Shown here in pieces: positions 8,337-15,671 of a stretch of 54,661 nt of DNA. Within the stretch, counting starts at the first letter, position 1, and every line of letters begins with the position of its first letter. The DNA comes from an uncultured Bacteroidales bacterium (lineage in GTDB: Bacteria; Bacteroidota; Bacteroidia; Bacteroidales; Bacteroidaceae): contig CACYHW010000015.1 of NCBI GenBank assembly GCA_902774335.1, forward strand, positions 1-54,661. The letters are read 5' to 3'. The notes below the pieces were generated by a model. The model was not told where the DNA came from. It worked only from the letters and a program-made list of their open reading frames with translations, and searched no databases. A program made the position numbers and the translations under genes.

Positions 8337-10058
8337 ATGAAAATAAAAGGATTAACTACAGCCCTTTTAGGGTTGGCCGTTGCCGTCGCTTCCTGCGACG
8401 GCAATAGCAGTTTAAACAAGAGTGTAAGTAACCGTGAGCCCGATGCCAAGTACGTAGGTCAGGCTATAGGCAATTTCAGTGCATCCGAATGGTACCCCGG
8501 CGGCCTGCTGGGCACCACCTTGAACGTTACCGCCGGATGCTACGAGGACGAGACCCCTGCCGTCTCAGAGCAGGGACTTACCGCAGCATTCAATCTGGGT
8601 GAAGCCGCCTTTGAGCGCAAGTATACTACCGCCACAGCACCCTTCAAGGGACTCGGCCCCGCCTATCTGCGCTCATCATGTCTGGACTGCCATCCCGGCT
8701 ACGGTCACGGCAAGCGTCAAAGCGAGTACAAGTCCGAGTTCGGCAACGGATACCTGCTGGTAATCTACCACCCCGTTGACGGTCAGAACAGCGATGACGG
8801 TCCATATGTGGCCGAAGTGACAGGTATGCCCCAGACCAGGGCCACATACCCCTTCCTGCCCCCTGTTGACGAGAGCAAGATCAACATCATGTGGAAGAAT
8901 GTGACTGCCATGGAGAGCGGACTGCCCATGACCTTCCCCGACGGCGAGGAGTACAATCTTATCTACCCCGAGGTAACCATCCCCGAGGAGGCTTTCAACA
9001 CCAGCCCCACCCCCTATCAGACCGGCGCGGTTGCAATACGTCTGGAGTCAACCATCGGAATTATAGGCTCCGGACTGCTGGATGCCATACCTCAGGACAG
9101 CATCCGCGATCAGTACCGCAAGGAGGCAGCCCACGCCACCCTCAACCCCGCCTTCTGGGATAAGGATGCCAACGACTTTGCCGCCGGAGCATGGTACGGT
9201 TATGACCGTCTGGGACCCGGCCGTTTTGCCGACGGCACACCGGCAGAGGCCGGAACTAAGCTGCTCAAGCGATTCACTTACGCAATGACACGCGCTTCGC
9301 TTCAGGACGGAGCGGGAGCCAATGCCATATGGAACATCACCAATGTGAGCCGTAGCGACCGTCCCTACCTGTACACCACCAAGGCATGGGCCAAGGCCAT
9401 GTCCCAGAATCCCGATGTCATAGCAGCCATCAAGCAGGATCCTTCCTCACCCTACTATGCCGACGGTACCGACCAGGGCATACAGGAGGCTGTCCTGAAC
9501 CTGCTCGACCCCTCCACCAACCAGTTTGACAACCAGTGGCACAACTTCCAGCCCGAGATGAGCGACAACCAGTACTACAACTTCATGGTATGGCACCGCG
9601 GACTCTCCATACCGCGTGCACGCAACCTGAACCGCGAGGAGGTTCAGAAGGGAAAGGAGGTGTTCAACCGCATTGGATGCGCCAGTTGTCACCGTGCTTC
9701 GTGGACTACCACCGATGACAACTACTGGAAGCCGGAAGTTTATGCCGACAAGGAACTGCCCCAGTACAAGGAACAGACCATCTGGCCCTATACCGACATG
9801 ATCCAACACCGCCTCTACATGATCAACGGTATCCACGGAAGCTGGTGCCGCACTACCCCGCTCTGGGGCCGCGGCCTTTCACGCTCAAACACCGGAGCCG
9901 AGGACCGTCTGCACGACAATCGTGCGCGCAACGTAATCGAGGCCATCATGTGGCACGGTTACAGCCGTGAGAGCGATGCTTACTGGTGCACCGAGAAATT
10001 CTACAACCTGTCCAAGGAGGAGCGTGACGCTGTTGTGGAATTCATTAATTCAATCTAA
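8337..10058 (+). CDS. DUF1111 di-haem cytochrome/putative peroxidase lipoprotein
   Basis: 573 aa with a lipobox-like VASC (Cys20). Two c-type haem sites are visible: CLDCH (Cys115-His119) and CASCH (Cys448-His452). The C-terminal block TPLWGRGL, LHDNRARNVIEAIMWHG and the trailing KEERDAVVEFINSI match the DUF1111 (COG3488) di-haem family, distantly related to cytochrome c peroxidases. It is predicted to act outside the cytoplasm, passing electrons to or from the imelysin or a metal substrate (inference). It starts 6 nt after the imelysin gene and is followed by two cytochrome c maturation genes, which would attach its haems. Confidence 0.88.
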   Translation: MKIKGLTTALLGLAVAVASCDGNSSLNKSVSNREPDAKYVGQAIGNFSASEWYPGGLLGTTLNVTAGCYEDETPAVSEQGLTAAFNLGEAAFERKYTTATAPFKGLGPAYLRSSCLDCHPGYGHGKRQSEYKSEFGNGYLLVIYHPVDGQNSDDGPYVAEVTGMPQTRATYPFLPPVDESKINIMWKNVTAMESGLPMTFPDGEEYNLIYPEVTIPEEAFNTSPTPYQTGAVAIRLESTIGIIGSGLLDAIPQDSIRDQYRKEAAHATLNPAFWDKDANDFAAGAWYGYDRLGPGRFADGTPAEAGTKLLKRFTYAMTRASLQDGAGANAIWNITNVSRSDRPYLYTTKAWAKAMSQNPDVIAAIKQDPSSPYYADGTDQGIQEAVLNLLDPSTNQFDNQWHNFQPEMSDNQYYNFMVWHRGLSIPRARNLNREEVQKGKEVFNRIGCASCHRASWTTTDDNYWKPEVYADKELPQYKEQTIWPYTDMIQHRLYMINGIHGSWCRTTPLWGRGLSRSNTGAEDRLHDNRARNVIEAIMWHGYSRESDAYWCTEKFYNLSKEERDAVVEFINSI

Positions 10059-10067
10059 TTTTGAAAC

Positions 10068-10781
10068 GTGAAAAAAGAAAAGGTTTTAAAATACATAATA
10101 ATAGGTAGTACGGCAGCCGTCATTATTATGATGGCCGCCGCTACTGTTATTGAAAAGCTGTACGGCAGTGCCCAGGCTCTCAGCCTGGTTTACCACAGCC
10201 CCGTTTTCATTGCCTTATGGGCTGTAGCCGCAATATCGGGAGTGGCACTCATGTTACTCCGCCACACCTTCCGCAAGCCGTTTACCTTCCTGCTCCACAT
10301 ATCGTTGGTTCTGATACTGGCCGGAGCACTGCTCACCATGCTCACGGGCACGAGCGGCATTATGGAACTGCGCCGCGGAGAGACATCGGCCCAGTGGATA
10401 TCGGATCAGGGTATGCGTCAGAAACTGCCCTTTAAGATCACTCTGATTGATTTCAGCATCGAGTATTACCCGGGCACCAAATCTCCGTCCGACTACATAA
10501 GCAAGGTAACACTTTCGGACAGCGGTTCCGGCATTTCCTCGGAGCACACCATCTCGATGAACAACATCCTCAAGTACCGCGGCTACAGGTTCTACCAGTC
10601 AAGCTACGACGATGACATGCGCGGCAGCGTGCTGGCAGTTAGTCACGACCCCTGGGGCGTACCGGTAACTTATTCAGGATACCTGCTACTGCTTATTTCA
10701 ATGGCCGGATTCTTTTTCCAGAAGAACTCCGGATTCCGTGCGGCAATAAAAAGACTTAAAGATCATGGAAACACTCTATAA
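10068..10781 (+). CDS. ResB-like cytochrome c biogenesis protein
   Basis: 237 aa, GTG start 9 nt after the di-haem gene. Hydrophobic helices lie near residues 9-30, 43-62 and 66-86 and near 200-220, with an extracytoplasmic domain between, the arrangement of a short ResB (CcsB) of system II cytochrome c maturation. Domain text such as MELRRGETS and YRGYRFYQSSYDDD (haem/apo-cytochrome chaperone side) fits ResB. It overlaps the CcsA gene by 17 nt. ResB and CcsA together export haem and ligate it to CxxCH, here most simply of the DUF1111 protein. A TAATTTTG string at 10056-10063 precedes the GTG but is likely fortuitous. Confidence 0.8.
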   Translation: MKKEKVLKYIIIGSTAAVIIMMAAATVIEKLYGSAQALSLVYHSPVFIALWAVAAISGVALMLLRHTFRKPFTFLLHISLVLILAGALLTMLTGTSGIMELRRGETSAQWISDQGMRQKLPFKITLIDFSIEYYPGTKSPSDYISKVTLSDSGSGISSEHTISMNNILKYRGYRFYQSSYDDDMRGSVLAVSHDPWGVPVTYSGYLLLLISMAGFFFQKNSGFRAAIKRLKDHGNTL

Positions 10782-11574
10782 CAGCATATCACGCCCCATG
10801 GTGCCCTTCATGGTATCCATTACCGTGGGCATAGTTCTCTTTATTGCCGCAGGCATACTGCTGGCTCGCGGACGCGGTTTTTCCAAGCCTGTACGGATAG
10901 CGATGCAGATACTCACCATCCTGCTGTTCGGCTATCTGACACTTGTGTTGGGACTCCAGTGGCACATATCGGGACATGCACCGTTTGCCGGTTCTTACTC
11001 GGTGATGATGCTTATGGCCTGGCTGGTTACCATAGCCATGACGGCGCTCAGGCGCAGCCTTCCCATCATACAGCCCATGGGATTCATACTGGCAGGATTC
11101 ACCATGCTTGTTGCATCGCTCTCGTATACCGAACCCGGTCATCTTGCACCGGTGCTGCGCTCACCCCTGCTGGGCGTACACGTGCTCTGCATGATGGTAT
11201 CATATACCCTGTTCGGACTATCCGCACTGATAGGAGTGATGGGACTCATTCAGAAAAAGCCGCAGGCACAGTCCATGCTTCGTGACGTAACCCTGACCAT
11301 ACTCTATCCGGCGGTATTCATACTCACCACCGGTACTTTTATCGGAGCTGTATGGGCCAACATTTCGTGGGGCAGTTACTGGACATGGGACCCCAAGGAG
11401 ACATGGGCGCTCATAACCATGCTGGTCTACTCGGCAGGCCTTCACGGAAGCACCATTTCACGGTTCAACCGCCCCAGGTTCTTCCATGCCTACACCATCC
11501 TGGCCTTCATCACCGTGCTCATTACCTACTTCGGCGTGAACCTGCTGCTGGGTGGCATGCACTCCTACTCCTGA
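10765..11574 (+). CDS. ccsA: CcsA cytochrome c assembly protein (haem handling)
   Basis: 269-aa polytopic membrane protein (about 8 helices) with the tryptophan-rich WWD signature WGSYWTWDPKETW near residues 203-215, diagnostic of the CcsA/CcmC/CcmF haem-handling family, and nearby histidines. It partners with the overlapping ResB-like gene. A dedicated pair inside the iron locus suggests that the DUF1111 cytochrome is matured by its own machinery. Confidence 0.88.
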   Translation: METLYNSISRPMVPFMVSITVGIVLFIAAGILLARGRGFSKPVRIAMQILTILLFGYLTLVLGLQWHISGHAPFAGSYSVMMLMAWLVTIAMTALRRSLPIIQPMGFILAGFTMLVASLSYTEPGHLAPVLRSPLLGVHVLCMMVSYTLFGLSALIGVMGLIQKKPQAQSMLRDVTLTILYPAVFILTTGTFIGAVWANISWGSYWTWDPKETWALITMLVYSAGLHGSTISRFNRPRFFHAYTILAFITVLITYFGVNLLLGGMHSYS

Positions 11575-11608
11575 GTGTTCAGCCAGCCGCTCCTGACCGA
11601 TTACTCAC

Positions 11609-11636
11609 TTTTAGGTATCAAGGCGTATACCTAAAA
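11609..11636. promoter_or_regulatory. Perfect 10-bp inverted repeat, candidate operator of the hemerythrin-LuxR gene
   Basis: TTTTAGGTAT (11609-11618) and ATACCTAAAA (11627-11636) are exact inverted repeats separated by 8 nt (CAAGGCGT). The dyad ends 4 bp before the -7 box at 11641 and so covers the -33 region. It lacks the T-run of a terminator. It probably binds a dimeric regulator, perhaps the LuxR product itself. Confidence 0.55.
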
Positions 11637-11640
11637 CTTG

Positions 11641-11648
11641 TATTTTTG
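11641..11648 (+). promoter_or_regulatory. Promoter box of the hemerythrin-LuxR regulator
   Basis: TATTTTTG followed by CA matches TAnnTTTG. It predicts a leader of about 25 nt to the ATG at 11677. Confidence 0.65.
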
Positions 11649-11676
11649 CAACCGGAATACCAAGTAATAGTGAGTG

Positions 11677-12618
11677 ATGAAAAGTGAATATTCCATTCAG
11701 GACAAGATGAGGGACCTGATTGACGACAACAATCTTATCCTTCTGGTATTGAGCAGGTTCGGCATACACTTCGGATTCGGCGACAGCACCATCGGAGAGG
11801 TGTGCCGTGACAACCGCGTAGACAGTTCCACCTTCCTGGCCGTGGCCAATCTCATAGCCGGCAGGAACTATTCCGGATACACCGTATCGCTGCCTGCACT
11901 GATGGAGTACCTAAAGCGTGCCCACACCTACTTCAGTGATTTCATACTTCCGGGTATCCGCCGCAAACTGATCGAGGCACTGAACTGCAACGACGTGAAT
12001 GACGTAGCGTTCCTGATACTCAAGTTCTATGACGACTATACGGTAGAGATCCAGAACCACATGAAACACGAGAACGATGTAGTGTTCACCTACGTGGAGA
12101 AGTTGCTGCACGGACAGCCTACCGGACGCTTCAACATAGCCAAATACTCGGTTGCGCACGACAACGGCTCACAGAAGCTCAAGGAACTAAAGGACATTGT
12201 GATACGTCACTACCGCCAACCCAACAACGACCAGCTCAACTCGGCCCTGTATGATATAATCAACTGCGAGAACGACCTGATTTCGCACAGCGAGATCGAG
12301 GAGCGACTGTTCGTACCGGCAGTGATGAAACTCGAAAAGACCATTCTAAACGGCAACGAACCTGTACAAAGCAACGCTCCCGAGTATACCGCCGGCACAA
12401 TGGCCATCCTGAGCGACCGCGAGAAGGATATAATCAAGTGCGTGGCCCGCGGAATGTCCAACAAGGAGATTGCCGACAAGCTCTACCTGTCCATCCACAC
12501 AGTGACAACCCACAGGCGCAATATCACGGCCAAACTGCAGATACACTCCCCTGCCGGTCTGACCATCTACGCCATCATGAACAACCTGGTGGATATTGCG
12601 GATATCAAGCTCACTTAA
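11677..12618 (+). CDS. Hemerythrin/RIC-like sensor fused to a LuxR-type DNA-binding domain
   Basis: 313-aa cytoplasmic regulator. Residues about 10-65 resemble the ScdA_N domain of iron-centre repair (RIC) proteins, but where ScdA has the CC pair this protein has GIHFGFGDS. Residues about 75-220 look like a hemerythrin-like four-helix bundle with candidate di-iron ligands His83, His128, His131/Glu132, His161, His204 and Glu208. Residues 245-305 are a LuxR/FixJ helix-turn-helix (LSDREKDIIKCVARGMSNKEIA). A role as an NO, O2 or redox sensor is inferred. It follows the iron/cytochrome operon with its own promoter and dyad. A GTG at 11674 is an alternative start. Confidence 0.8.
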   Translation: MKSEYSIQDKMRDLIDDNNLILLVLSRFGIHFGFGDSTIGEVCRDNRVDSSTFLAVANLIAGRNYSGYTVSLPALMEYLKRAHTYFSDFILPGIRRKLIEALNCNDVNDVAFLILKFYDDYTVEIQNHMKHENDVVFTYVEKLLHGQPTGRFNIAKYSVAHDNGSQKLKELKDIVIRHYRQPNNDQLNSALYDIINCENDLISHSEIEERLFVPAVMKLEKTILNGNEPVQSNAPEYTAGTMAILSDREKDIIKCVARGMSNKEIADKLYLSIHTVTTHRRNITAKLQIHSPAGLTIYAIMNNLVDIADIKLT

Positions 12619-12620
12619 AG

Positions 12621-12632
12621 GTATAATTATAC
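12621..12632. repeat. 12-bp palindrome after the LuxR gene
   Basis: GTATAATTATAC is a perfect palindrome 2 nt past the stop codon. It is AT-rich, without a T-run, so its function is unclear; it could be a protein site or chance. Confidence 0.3.
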
Positions 12633-12700
12633 ATTATCGGCAGCCCGAAAGAGACGTTTCCGGCCTCATTTCATTTATCGAAATTAATAATGTATTGAAT

Positions 12701-12724
12701 GCGGTGATTGTGGACAATTACCGC
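12701..12724. promoter_or_regulatory. Near-perfect 24-bp dyad over the -33 region of the small orphan gene
   Basis: GCGGTGATTGT (12701-12711) and ACAATTACCGC (12714-12724) are inverted repeats with one mismatch and a 2-nt centre. They directly abut the -7 box at 12725, so a bound protein should block or tune this promoter. Confidence 0.5.
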
Positions 12725-12732
12725 TACATTTG
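12725..12732 (+). promoter_or_regulatory. Promoter box of the 78-aa gene
   Basis: TACATTTG followed by CA matches TAnnTTTG. A TTG at 12708-12710 is a possible -33 element. The predicted leader is about 27 nt. Confidence 0.65.
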
Positions 12733-12762
12733 CATATTACTAATTACAAACCGGATATTTGA

Positions 12763-12999
12763 ATGATTATACCAAAACAAGTATTGGAGAGAGCCGAGAG
12801 ACTGAATGCCGAAAAGGTCTCTTTTGTACAGAACAAGGACGGTTTTGAGGTGTTCCGCCTTCTGTTCAAACAGTCCAACATACGTCAGAATAACGGCAGC
12901 GAGATAGCCCTGCAGGCCGGTCTGCCCATAGTTGTCCTCTACAAGGACGGCGCATCACTGATTGCCAAATCTACCGAACACGAATACTGGCTGGGTTAA
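12763..12999 (+). CDS. Small conserved-looking protein of unknown function (78 aa)
   Basis: I do not recognise this family. The sequence is soluble, mixed alpha/beta, with no signal peptide, Cys or membrane segment: an N-terminal amphipathic helix (PKQVLERAERLN), then FVQNKDGFEVFRLLFKQ, and a hydrophobic strand LPIVVLYKDGASLIAKS. It has a clear promoter and a dyad over the -33 region, supporting a real, regulated gene. It ends 6 nt before the convergent LysR gene and stands alone between two regulators. Confidence 0.7.
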   Translation: MIIPKQVLERAERLNAEKVSFVQNKDGFEVFRLLFKQSNIRQNNGSEIALQAGLPIVVLYKDGASLIAKSTEHEYWLG

Positions 13000-13005
13000 T
13001 ACCGG

Positions 13006-13905
13006 TCAGCTCAATTCATAGCTTCTGTTCGTGGAGTTGTTCTTCTGTAACAGCTCCACGAATTTTTGTGCCGATGTCTTATGGTACGTGCCCCTCAGGT
13101 AGTGGTAGCAGCCATCCATTCGGCCGTCCGGATGAGCAATGGGAACAGCCTCCAGGCCATGTGCATCACGGATTGACTCCTCGGAGAGCATGGTCACGAG
13201 CGAGCTGTTTGCCACCAGATCCAGAAGCGAACGCACGCTGTTTATCTCAAGACGGATATCCAGATCCACATCCTCGGTATATAGTATCGATTGCAGCGTA
13301 TCCCTTACCTGAAGGCCCTTTGAAGGCAGTGCAAGCGGGAAACGTGCCAGGTCTTGCACCGAGACCTCCCCTTTCAGGCCGCTCAGCGTACCCTTGCGTC
13401 CTATCAGGCACAGACGGCTCTGGAACAACAGGTGCGACTCTATGCGGTCATCATCCTCGGCCGACTTGTATGTGAGCGCCAGGTCCAGCTCGCGGTCCAG
13501 CATCTTCTGGCGCAGTTCTTCCTTTGACGTGATATCGATATTGAGCCGTATGTGAGGGAACTGACGGTGGAACTCCAGCACGGTCTGCTTAAGCAGCAGA
13601 CTGAACGCATAGGTGCATCCCACACTGAGCGTACCCACATTCAGATTCATGACGTCACGTATGCGGTCCTTACCGGCAGCGGCATCGTCAAGTACCTGAA
13701 CAGCACAGGGATAGAACTGCTCGCCGTAGTCGCTCAACTCCACGTGACGGGTGTCGCGGGTAAGCAGTTCCACCCCAAGTTCCTCCTCCAGTTTGCGTAT
13801 CTGCTGGGATATTGTACTCTGAGTTATGAACAGGGTTTTGGAGGCCAGAGAGTAGCTTTTGAGCCTGGCAACCTCCACAAAATACTTCAATTGGCGCAGT
13901 TCCAT
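13006..13905 (-). CDS. LysR-family transcriptional regulator
   Basis: 299 aa. The N-terminal winged helix-turn-helix begins with the family opening MELRQLKYFVEVARLKSYSLAS, continuing through TQSTISQQIRKLEEELG; an effector-binding domain follows. The frame extends to 13977, but TATATTTG at 13929-13936 lies in that extension, so the ATG at 13905 is chosen. It is divergent from the M49-like/DASS/porin genes, which it probably controls, perhaps in response to a dicarboxylate (inference from the symporter). Confidence 0.9.
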   Translation of the reverse strand: MELRQLKYFVEVARLKSYSLASKTLFITQSTISQQIRKLEEELGVELLTRDTRHVELSDYGEQFYPCAVQVLDDAAAGKDRIRDVMNLNVGTLSVGCTYAFSLLLKQTVLEFHRQFPHIRLNIDITSKEELRQKMLDRELDLALTYKSAEDDDRIESHLLFQSRLCLIGRKGTLSGLKGEVSVQDLARFPLALPSKGLQVRDTLQSILYTEDVDLDIRLEINSVRSLLDLVANSSLVTMLSEESIRDAHGLEAVPIAHPDGRMDGCYHYLRGTYHKTSAQKFVELLQKNNSTNRSYELS

Positions 13906-13928
13906 GTTTTGACCGGTTTTTGGGACAG

Positions 13929-13936
13929 CAAATATA
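13929..13936 (-). promoter_or_regulatory. Promoter box of the LysR gene
   Basis: TATATTTG on the minus strand, followed by CTG, gives a leader of about 20 nt to the ATG at 13905. Confidence 0.6.
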
Positions 13937-13942
13937 GTCAGA

Positions 13943-13954
13943 TTTATCGATAAA
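13943..13954. promoter_or_regulatory. Palindrome in the divergent LysR control region
   Basis: TTTATCGATAAA is a perfect 12-bp palindrome about 7 bp upstream of the LysR -7 box. A related CATATCGA string lies at about 13965-13972. It is a candidate site for LysR autoregulation. Confidence 0.3.
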
Positions 13955-14014
13955 AACGAATAATCATATCGAAACAAACAATAGTGCTTAATATAGTTAG
14001 GTATAGAGTATGGT

Positions 14015-14022
14015 TAACTTTG
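14015..14022 (+). promoter_or_regulatory. Promoter box of the M49-like/DASS/porin operon
   Basis: TAACTTTG followed by CG matches TAnnTTTG. The leader to the ATG at 14058 is about 32 nt and contains a run of ten A residues. Confidence 0.65.
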
Positions 14023-14057
14023 CGTCCGCAAAAAAAAAAGCTTGTTAAACAGCTCAA

Positions 14058-15653
14058 ATGAATAAAAAAATAGTCATCATCGCCATGGCGCTTCTGGCCG
14101 TGGTTTCATGCAAAAAAGCACCCAAATCCCCATTTGCAAGGAAGGTCGCCGATTACGCCGTAGTTAAGATCGAAACACCCGATCTGAGCGGTATCTCCGA
14201 CAACGGAAAGGAAGTCCTCAATCTTTACAGGTTCATAGCCGATGAGATCGACGCCATCTACTGGAAACAGTACTTCGGCAGCAAGGAGTCTTTGATGAAT
14301 GTCATATCGGACCCCTATGAGAAGACCTTTGCAGAGATCAATTACGGTCCCTGGGACCGCAGTACCGGTTACTCGTTCGTACACGGATATACCGACCGTC
14401 TGCCCGGCGTAGGCTTCTACCCCGCCGACATGACACGTCAGGAGTTCGATGCCTGGGACAACCCCGACAAGAACAGCCCCTACACCCTTATCCGCCGCGC
14501 CGCCGACGGCTCTCTTGAGACCGTATGGTATCACGACGCATACAAGGAACACATCGACAAGATTGCCAACTACCTGGCCGCAGCCGCCGACATCACCATC
14601 AAGCCCAGCGTAAAGAAATACCTGCTGGCCAAGGCCGATGCCCTGCGCTCGGACAACTACTACGAGAGCGCCATGGCATGGCTGGACATGGACGACAGCA
14701 AGATGGACCTGGTGGTAGGCCCCAACGAGGCAGCCGATGACCAGCTCCTGGGTATCAAGCGCTCCTACGAGGCTTTTGTACTGCTTAAGAACGAGGCCCG
14801 CACAAACGAGCTCATGCAGTACGTTTCACGCATCAGCGAGTTCCAGCAGGATCTTCCCGGCGACGACGCTTACAAGAGCTTCCAGCCCGGTGCAGGCTCG
14901 AACATATTCTCCTGCAATGCCCTCTACTACGCAGGCAAGGCCAACGCCGGCATCAAGGTGATTGCCCTGAACCTGCCGTTCGACAGCGACGTACAGCGTG
15001 ACCGTGGCACTCGCACCATCCTGCTCGAGAACATCATCAACGCAAAATACAACCACATCATCAACCCCACCGGCCAGGTTCTGCTGGAGTCAGACTACCA
15101 GGAGCACCTGTCATCGGACGCCTTCTTCTGGAACATCGTGTTCCGCGAGGTAGCCCACGGACTGGGTGTCAAGGAGACAGTGAACGGCAAGGGTAGTGTT
15201 GAGGATGCTCTGGGAAGCGCCGCCCTCACCTTCGAGGAGATCAAGGCCAATGCAGCCGGCGTACTGCTGGTTACCAAACTCCAGAACCACTACGACATCC
15301 GCAACCTCTTTACCAGAGAGGACGCCCTGACCACATTCTTTGTTTCACTGGTTCGTTCCGAGCGTTTTGGCGAGGGTTCGGCACTGGGCCGCGCCAACAT
15401 CATTATCTACAACTACCTGAACGAGGCCGGCGCATTCAAGCGCAAGGAGTCAGGACAGTACGCCATTGACTTTGCCAAGATGCAGGCTGCCCTCTCCGAC
15501 CTTACAGCTCTGGTTCTCAAGACACAGGCTACCGGTGACAGGGAGTTTGCAGTCGACTTCGAGAACCGCTACTCAAAGCGCAGCGACAACTACAACGCCG
15601 ACCTTATGAACCTGGGACTGGAAAAGATTCCCGCAGACATACGTTTTAAATGA
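14058..15653 (+). CDS. M49 (dipeptidyl-peptidase III)-like lipoprotein with altered zinc motif
   Basis: 531-aa lipoprotein with lipobox VVSC (Cys18). The central and C-terminal parts resemble the bacterial M49-like Zn-hydrolase family (SFVHGYTDRLPGVGFYPADMT, then a region ending in AHGLG and, downstream, FEEIKANAAG). In active relatives the first motif reads HExxHGLG and the second EEAKAD. Here the first His is Arg363 (FREVAHGLG, Arg363-His367) and the Asp of the second motif is Asn. Catalytic zinc binding is therefore doubtful; a binding or scaffold role is possible. It lies 18 nt upstream of the dicarboxylate symporter. Confidence 0.7.
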   Translation: MNKKIVIIAMALLAVVSCKKAPKSPFARKVADYAVVKIETPDLSGISDNGKEVLNLYRFIADEIDAIYWKQYFGSKESLMNVISDPYEKTFAEINYGPWDRSTGYSFVHGYTDRLPGVGFYPADMTRQEFDAWDNPDKNSPYTLIRRAADGSLETVWYHDAYKEHIDKIANYLAAAADITIKPSVKKYLLAKADALRSDNYYESAMAWLDMDDSKMDLVVGPNEAADDQLLGIKRSYEAFVLLKNEARTNELMQYVSRISEFQQDLPGDDAYKSFQPGAGSNIFSCNALYYAGKANAGIKVIALNLPFDSDVQRDRGTRTILLENIINAKYNHIINPTGQVLLESDYQEHLSSDAFFWNIVFREVAHGLGVKETVNGKGSVEDALGSAALTFEEIKANAAGVLLVTKLQNHYDIRNLFTREDALTTFFVSLVRSERFGEGSALGRANIIIYNYLNEAGAFKRKESGQYAIDFAKMQAALSDLTALVLKTQATGDREFAVDFENRYSKRSDNYNADLMNLGLEKIPADIRFK

Positions 15654-15671
15654 TAAACTGACCTGATAAAT

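Noticed and set aside
10056-10063. TAATTTTG as a promoter for the ResB gene
   Set aside because: It falls at the stop codon of the di-haem gene, with the start codon only 4 nt later; tight operon spacing makes a separate promoter unlikely.
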